Positions 33,678 to 37,542 of a stretch of DNA of 37,542 nt are shown here, piece by piece. The notes beneath the pieces were generated by a model. The model had not been told where the DNA came from. It saw only the letters and a program-made list of their open reading frames with translations, and did not search any database. This stretch comes from Isoptericola sp. QY 916 (GTDB lineage Bacteria > Actinomycetota > Actinomycetes > Actinomycetales > Cellulomonadaceae), in NCBI GenBank assembly GCA_026934365.1, contig JADHZE010000017.1, forward strand, positions 1 through 37,542, in the 5' to 3' direction. Every line of letters starts with the position of its first letter. Position 1 is the first letter of the stretch. A program made the position numbers and the translations under genes.

Positions 33678-34432
33678 GCCGCACCTCCCGCCGTCGTCGT
33701 GTCGGCCACGCTGCTCGCCGGTGCGGGGCGCACCGTGCGCTGCTCGATGTCCTTGACCCGCTCGCGCGCGAGCACCAGTCGGTGCGTGTAGATCCCCGGC
33801 GTCACGACGACGTCCGGGTCGATCGGCTCGTCGGTGATCTCCTCCGCCTCGACCACGGTGACCCGCCCGGCCGTCGCGATCACCGGGTTGAAGTTGCGCG
33901 CCGTGTACCGGTAGACGAGGTTGCCGAACCGGTCCGCACGACGCGCGTGCACCAGCGACAGGTCCGCCACGATGGCGCGCTCCAGCACGTACCGCCGGCC
34001 GTCGATCTCGTCGACCGGCTTCCCCTCGGCGACGGGCGTGCCCACCCCGGTGGGCGTGTAGAACGCGGGGATGCCCGCGCCGCCCGCGCGCAGCCGCTCG
34101 GCAAGCGTGCCCTGCGGCACGAACTCCACCTCGAGCGCGCCGTCCAGGTACTGCTGCGCGAACAGCTTGTTCTCCCCCACGTACGACGACAGCACCCGCC
34201 GCACCTGGTCGTTCTCCAGCAGGATGCCGAGCCCCTTGCCGTCCACGCCCATGTTGTTGGACACGACCGTCAGGTCCTTCACCCCGGAGTCGCGCACCGC
34301 CTCGATGAGGTCGTTCGGGTTGCCGCTCAGGCCGAACCCGCCGACGGCGATGGTCATGCCGTCGTGCAGCAGGCCGTCCAGCGCGGCCACGGCGCTGGGC
34401 TGCAGCCGGTCCACCGTCCTCGACACCGTCAT
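33674..34432 (-). CDS. scoA: 3-oxoacid CoA-transferase subunit A
   Basis: 252-residue alpha subunit partnering ScoB. The GGFGLSGNP oxyanion/CoA-binding loop is at residues 31-39, followed by [35 protein letters not shown] and [25 protein letters not shown], all typical of SCOT alpha chains. ATGA overlaps join it to citE-like upstream and scoB downstream. The last 25 residues are low-complexity and lie beyond the conserved domain. Confidence 0.93.
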   Translation of the reverse strand: MTVSRTVDRLQPSAVAALDGLLHDGMTIAVGGFGLSGNPNDLIEAVRDSGVKDLTVVSNNMGVDGKGLGILLENDQVRRVLSSYVGENKLFAQQYLDGALEVEFVPQGTLAERLRAGGAGIPAFYTPTGVGTPVAEGKPVDEIDGRRYVLERAIVADLSLVHARRADRFGNLVYRYTARNFNPVIATAGRVTVVEAEEITDEPIDPDVVVTPGIYTHRLVLARERVKDIEQRTVRPAPASSVADTTTAGGAA

Positions 34433-35409
34433 CGTCGTCCCCCGTTCTCCTCGACCGTACGTCCGACGGCGGGGCCGTCGGGAGTGCCTTGCGCGCCCTG
34501 CTCCGCCTGCTCGGACCTGCGCAGCACCGCCTCGGCGTGCCGCAGCAGCGGCGCGTCGACCATCCGGCCGCCGACGGTGAGCACGCCGGAGTCGGCCGAC
34601 ACGCGCCGTCCGTGCTCACCGGCGTGCTCACCGGCGTGCTCACCCGCGATGCCCGCGAGCGCCTCCGCCCGGCCGGACGCCGCGGCGAGCACCTCGCGTG
34701 CCCGCTCCACCTCGGCCTCGGACGGCGCGAACGCGGCGCGCACGACGGCGACGTGGCTCGGGTGCACGCACAGCGACGCGACGAACCCGCTGGCCGCGGC
34801 GTCCTGCGCCTCGGCCCGCAGGCCCGCGAGGTCGTCGAGCTCGAGGTGCACGGCGTCGATCGCGGCCTTGCCCGCCGCGCCGGCCGCGAGCAGCACCGCC
34901 GACCGGGCGTGCCGCGCGACGTCGCGGTAGCCGCCGTCGACGAACCGGCTCGAGGTGCCGTGCAGCGACGCCACCAGGTCCTCCGCGCCCCACGCGAGCG
35001 CGACGACGTCGGGCCGCGCGGCCAGGGCGGGCGCGGCGAGCACTCCCGCCGCCGTCTCGCACAGCGCGACGACGGCGTACGGGCCGCCGTCCGGCGCGAG
35101 CAGCGGGCCGACGAACCGGCCGTCCGCCTTCGGCAGCATCACCGTGCGGTACGGCGTGCGGGCCAGGGCGGCGAGGTCGGCGTCGTGCTCGGGGGTACCG
35201 ACCGCGTTGACGCGCACGATCACCCGTTCCGGGTCCAGCACCGTGTCCACCAGCGCGGCGCGGGCCGCCTCCTTGCGCCCGGGCGCGACGGCGTCCTCGA
35301 GGTCGAGGATCGCCGCGTCGGCGCGGTCCAGGGCCTTGGCGAACCGGTCGGGCCGGTCGGCCGGACAGAACAGGAGCGCCGGCCCGAGCGTGAACGGGGC
35401 GGGGTTCAC
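34429..35409 (-). CDS. CitE-like HpcH/HpaI lyase, probable (R)-HMG-CoA/citramalyl-CoA lyase
   Basis: 326-residue TIM-barrel lyase of the citrate lyase beta-like family. Mg2+-binding residues are seen in ILDLEDAV (residues 34-41) and Glu118 of LCETAAGV; Arg66 in VRVN and GAED at 141-144 complete the site. It has no partner CitD/CitF, so it acts on free CoA thioesters. The order with MaoC, acyl-CoA dehydrogenase and ScoAB is that of M. tuberculosis Rv2498c, shown to cleave (R)-3-hydroxymethylglutaryl-CoA and (S)-citramalyl-CoA in leucine and itaconate breakdown. The GTG start overlaps the maoC stop (GTGA). It contains a 12-bp tandem repeat encoding GEHA near residue 256. Confidence 0.88.
   Translation of the reverse strand: MNPAPFTLGPALLFCPADRPDRFAKALDRADAAILDLEDAVAPGRKEAARAALVDTVLDPERVIVRVNAVGTPEHDADLAALARTPYRTVMLPKADGRFVGPLLAPDGGPYAVVALCETAAGVLAAPALAARPDVVALAWGAEDLVASLHGTSSRFVDGGYRDVARHARSAVLLAAGAAGKAAIDAVHLELDDLAGLRAEAQDAAASGFVASLCVHPSHVAVVRAAFAPSEAEVERAREVLAAASGRAEALAGIAGEHAGEHAGEHGRRVSADSGVLTVGGRMVDAPLLRHAEAVLRRSEQAEQGAQGTPDGPAVGRTVEENGGRR
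34611..34646. repeat. Three in-frame 12-bp repeats inside the CitE-like gene
   Basis: CGTGCTCACCGG twice and CGTGCTCACCCG once, encoding [11 protein letters not shown] (residues 256-266) in the linker before the C-terminal segment. In-frame, so length change would not break the gene. Confidence 0.75.
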
Positions 35410-35924
35410 AGCACGCCCCCGCCGTGCTCGCTGGCGTTCTTGTGCTCGTGCTCCTCGTGGCCCTCGCGCGTCCACATCAGCATCGTCCGCCCCGCCTTCG
35501 CCACGACCTCGCCGTCCTGGTTGCGGCCCACGTGCTCGACGGTCACGACGCCCGTGCCGGGGCGCGAGCGCGACAGCCGCCGGTCGACGACCGTCGTCTC
35601 CCCGTACAGCGTGTCGCCGTGGAACATCGGGTGCGGGAACGCCACCTCCGTGAAGCCGAGGTTCGCCACGAGCGTCCCGCGCGTCAGGTGCGCCACCGAC
35701 AGCCCCACCAGCGTGGCCAGCGTGAGCATCGAGTTCACCAGGGGGCGTCCGAACGGCTGCGTCGCCGCCCACGCCGCGTCCAGGTGCAGCCCCTGCGGGT
35801 TCATCGTGACGGACGTGAACAGCACGTCGTCCGCCTCCGTCATCGTGCGGCCCGGCCGGTGCACGTACCGCACGTCCGGGTCCAGCTCGTCGTAATACAG
35901 CCCGCGCTGCACCTCGTCACGCAT
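35406..35924 (-). CDS. MaoC-family hydratase (Rv2499c-like)
   Basis: 172-residue hot-dog-fold enoyl-CoA hydratase. The hydratase segment [42 protein letters not shown] (residues 36-77) carries His47 and Asp49, and [14 protein letters not shown] with [22 protein letters not shown] fits the mycobacterial Rv2499c type, thought to hydrate itaconyl- or methylglutaconyl-CoA. The ATG at 35924 has a strong GGGAGGG ribosome site. An in-frame ATG 24 codons upstream would run through a hairpin and is less likely. It follows the acyl-CoA dehydrogenase with an 81-bp gap. Confidence 0.88.
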   Translation of the reverse strand: MRDEVQRGLYYDELDPDVRYVHRPGRTMTEADDVLFTSVTMNPQGLHLDAAWAATQPFGRPLVNSMLTLATLVGLSVAHLTRGTLVANLGFTEVAFPHPMFHGDTLYGETTVVDRRLSRSRPGTGVVTVEHVGRNQDGEVVAKAGRTMLMWTREGHEEHEHKNASEHGGGVL

Positions 35925-35952
35925 CGCGCCCTCCCTCGTCCGTGCCGAGCAG

Positions 35953-35994
35953 GCAGCTGCGCACGTTCTGAGCCGTCTGACGGTGCGCAGCTGC
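35953..35994 (-). terminator. 12-bp inverted repeat between acyl-CoA dehydrogenase and maoC
   Basis: GCAGCTGCGCAC at 35953-35964 and its exact complement at 35983-35994, 18-base loop. It is the only sizeable gap in an otherwise overlapping operon; it may be a partial terminator, a processing site or an operator. Confidence 0.5.
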
Positions 35995-36005
35995 ATGGTC
36001 GGCGG

Positions 36006-37193
36006 TCACGACGCCAGCCCCAGGTCGCGGGCGATGATCATGAGCTGCACCTCCGTGGTGCCCTCGCCCACCTCGAGGATCTTGGAGTCCCGGTAGTGCC
36101 GGGCCACCGCGTTCTCGTTGAGGAAGCCGTAGCCGCCGAAGATCTGCGACGCGTCGCGGGCGTTCGCCATCGCGGCCTCCCCGCCCACGAGCTTCGCCAC
36201 GGACGCCTCCGCCTTGAACGGCTTGCCGTGCACCTGCTTGAGCGCGGCGTCCAGCCAGCACAGGCGGGCCGAGTGCACGCGCGCCTGCATGCGGGCCAGC
36301 GTGAACGCGATGTGCTGGTTGCCGCCGATCGCGTGGCCGAAGACCTCGCGCTCCTTCGCGTAGCGCAGGGCCTCCTCGAGGCAGCCCTGCGCGGCGCCCG
36401 TCGCGAGGGCGGCGAAGGCGATCCGGCCCTCGTCGAGCGCGCGCAGGAAGTTCGCGTACCCACGGCCCTGCTCGCCGAGCAGGTTCCCGGCGGGGACGCG
36501 GACCCCGTCGAGCGTCAGCGGGTGGGTGTCGGAGGTGTGCCAGCCGACCTTGTCGTAGCTGGGCTCCACCGTGAGGCCGGGCGTGCCGGACGGCACGAGG
36601 AACGACGACAGCTCGGGATGGGTCGCGCCGTCCGCGCCGGTGCGTGTCCCGGTCACCGCGGTGACGGTGATGACGCTGGTGATCGGCGTGCCGGAGTTGG
36701 TGATGAACTGCTTGGAGCCGTCGATCACCCACTCGCCCGTGGCCTCGTCCCGGCGCGCCGTGGTGCGCGTGGCGCCGGCGTCCGACCCCGCCCCCGCCTC
36801 CGTGAGGCCGAAGGCGGCGAGCGCGCGGCCGCTGACCAGGTCGGGCAGCCAGCGCTGCTTCTGCTCGTCCGTGCCGTGCCGGAAGATCGGCATGATGCCC
36901 AGCCCGACACCCGCCTCGAGCGTCACCGCGATCGACTGGTCCACCCGCGCGAGCGCCTCGACCGCGAGGCACAGGGACACGTAGTCCTTGCCCTGCCCGC
37001 CCACGTCCACCGGGAACGGCAGGCCGAACAGCCCCAGCTCGCCCATCTGCTCGATGATCTCGACCGGCAGGCGCCGCTCGGTGTCGTACCGGTAGGCAGC
37101 AGGCGCCACCACCTGGTCCGCGAACTCGCGCACCACGGCGCTGAGCTTCCGCTGCCCGTCGCTGAGCACGGTGGACTGGGTCTCGCTGATCAT
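36006..37193 (-). CDS. Acyl-CoA dehydrogenase
   Basis: 395-residue FAD enzyme that makes the alpha,beta-double bond in an acyl-CoA and passes electrons to ETF. The N-terminal helical domain is followed by FGLTEAGAGSDAGATRTTA (FAD/substrate loop) and the C-terminal QIFGGYGFLNENAVARHYRD with GEGTTEVQ. The probable catalytic base is Glu377 in the GEGT motif, the position used by medium- and short-branched-chain enzymes; the alternative base position of isovaleryl-CoA dehydrogenase (helix G) appears to be Gly here. It is equivalent in position to mycobacterial FadE19. Its ATG overlaps the stop of the upstream biotin-carboxylase gene (ATGA). Confidence 0.93.
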   Translation of the reverse strand: MISETQSTVLSDGQRKLSAVVREFADQVVAPAAYRYDTERRLPVEIIEQMGELGLFGLPFPVDVGGQGKDYVSLCLAVEALARVDQSIAVTLEAGVGLGIMPIFRHGTDEQKQRWLPDLVSGRALAAFGLTEAGAGSDAGATRTTARRDEATGEWVIDGSKQFITNSGTPITSVITVTAVTGTRTGADGATHPELSSFLVPSGTPGLTVEPSYDKVGWHTSDTHPLTLDGVRVPAGNLLGEQGRGYANFLRALDEGRIAFAALATGAAQGCLEEALRYAKEREVFGHAIGGNQHIAFTLARMQARVHSARLCWLDAALKQVHGKPFKAEASVAKLVGGEAAMANARDASQIFGGYGFLNENAVARHYRDSKILEVGEGTTEVQLMIIARDLGLAS

Positions 37194-37542
37194 GACGCTC
37201 CTCGGGTGTCGGAGTGTGCTGCCGCCACGGCGGGGTCTGCCGGCGCGGGAGCGTGGTCTTCGGGGGTGTCGACGGGTGGGTCGACATGCTGTTCGGCGGT
37301 CGGATCGACGACGGCGACCACCTGGTCGAGGCGCACCTGGTCGCCGGCGCGCACGTCGAGGCGCACGACGCCGCCGATCGGCGCGAGCAGCGGGTGCTCC
37401 ATCTTCATCGCCTCGACGACGACGACGGGCTGGCCGGCGACGACGACGTCGCCGTCCACGACGGGCACGGCGGACACCGTGCCGGGCATCGCGACGCGCA
37501 CCGGTGCGCGGGTCGCTCCGCCCGCCGCGCCGTCGTCGCCGA
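37190..37542 (-). CDS. Acyl-CoA carboxylase alpha subunit, C-terminal biotinyl domain (partial)
   Basis: The 3' end of an acetyl/propionyl/methylcrotonyl-CoA carboxylase biotin-carboxylase subunit. The frame is open to the right window edge. The biotinyl domain is clear: VAMPGTVSAVPVVDGDVVVAGQPVVVVEAMKMEHPL with the biotinylated Lys in EAMKMEH, then LDVRAGDQVRLDQVVAVVD. An Ala/Pro/Asp-rich tail of about 40 residues follows the domain. It lies first in the visible operon, as accA1 does in the M. tuberculosis leucine locus. A GTG at 37501 is only an internal codon. Confidence 0.88.
   Translation of the reverse strand, partial: GDDGAAGGATRAPVRVAMPGTVSAVPVVDGDVVVAGQPVVVVEAMKMEHPLLAPIGGVVRLDVRAGDQVRLDQVVAVVDPTAEQHVDPPVDTPEDHAPAPADPAVAAAHSDTRGAS

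Noticed and set aside
35925..35996. 24-residue N-terminal extension of MaoC with two Cys residues, considered as a cysteine-type leader
   Set aside because: No run of Cys codons, no stop codon before maoC, and the internal ATG has a much better ribosome site.

Overview
This 37.5 kb window is chromosomal DNA of a very GC-rich Gram-positive actinobacterium. The gene content (RamB/ScfR-type regulator divergent to a GTP-dependent PEP carboxykinase, GlpD-GlpF-GlpK, TrpRS, large LuxR regulators, a mycobacterial-type acyl-CoA/CoA-transferase operon), the strong third-position GC bias and the frequent leaderless promoters (TANNNT six bases before ATG/GTG) point to an actinomycete. The order Micrococcales (for example Promicromonosporaceae or Cellulomonadaceae) is my best guess, not a demonstrated assignment. 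I saw no rRNA, tRNA, CRISPR array, insertion sequence or phage gene; it reads as ordinary chromosome rather than an island.

Layout. 1-0.96 kb: 3' end of mutY and a GNAT acetyltransferase. 1.0-6.4 kb: glycerol module, with a SorC-type regulator divergent from glpD-glpF-glpK, a palindromic operator between them, intergenic hairpins, and a 103-bp inverted-repeat element after glpK. 6.6-13.6 kb: mixed housekeeping and accessory genes (FMN-binding split-barrel protein, S33 peptidase plus a coupled hypothetical, NTF2-like protein, TfdB-like flavin hydroxylase, orphan ABC ATPase, CNNM/HlyC membrane protein). 13.7-18.7 kb: RamB-like regulator divergent from pckA, then trpS on the minus strand, preceded by a 14-residue leader peptide with three consecutive Trp codons. 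18.7-23.3 kb: LuxR/LAL regulator followed by two coupled alpha/beta hydrolases, the second a cofactor-free haloperoxidase.

23.3-31.8 kb: a proline-racemase-family protein with a Ser/Thr active-site pair coupled to a zinc-independent MDR dehydrogenase; TrmL; a DeoR regulator divergent from a DUF4406-NUDIX pair; AIM24 protein; VOC protein under a palindromic operator; ThuA-like protein; and a TetR regulator sharing three CTAGCN3GCTAG operators with a divergent DUF1772 membrane protein. 31.8-37.5 kb: a minus-strand catabolic operon (biotin-carboxylase subunit, acyl-CoA dehydrogenase, MaoC hydratase, CitE-like lyase, ScoA, ScoB, thiolase) joined by 4-nt start/stop overlaps. It parallels the M. 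tuberculosis leucine-catabolism/itaconate-dissimilation locus.

How parts work together. Glycerol enters through GlpF, is phosphorylated by GlpK and oxidised by GlpD; PEPCK links the TCA cycle to sugar synthesis and is probably controlled by the RamB-like neighbour. The right-hand operon should turn branched acyl-CoAs into acetoacetate and acetyl-CoA. The most notable single observation is the Trp-codon leader and alternative hairpins ahead of trpS, which look like ribosome-mediated attenuation of a tRNA synthetase, as described for the auxiliary indolmycin-resistant TrpRS of Streptomyces coelicolor.
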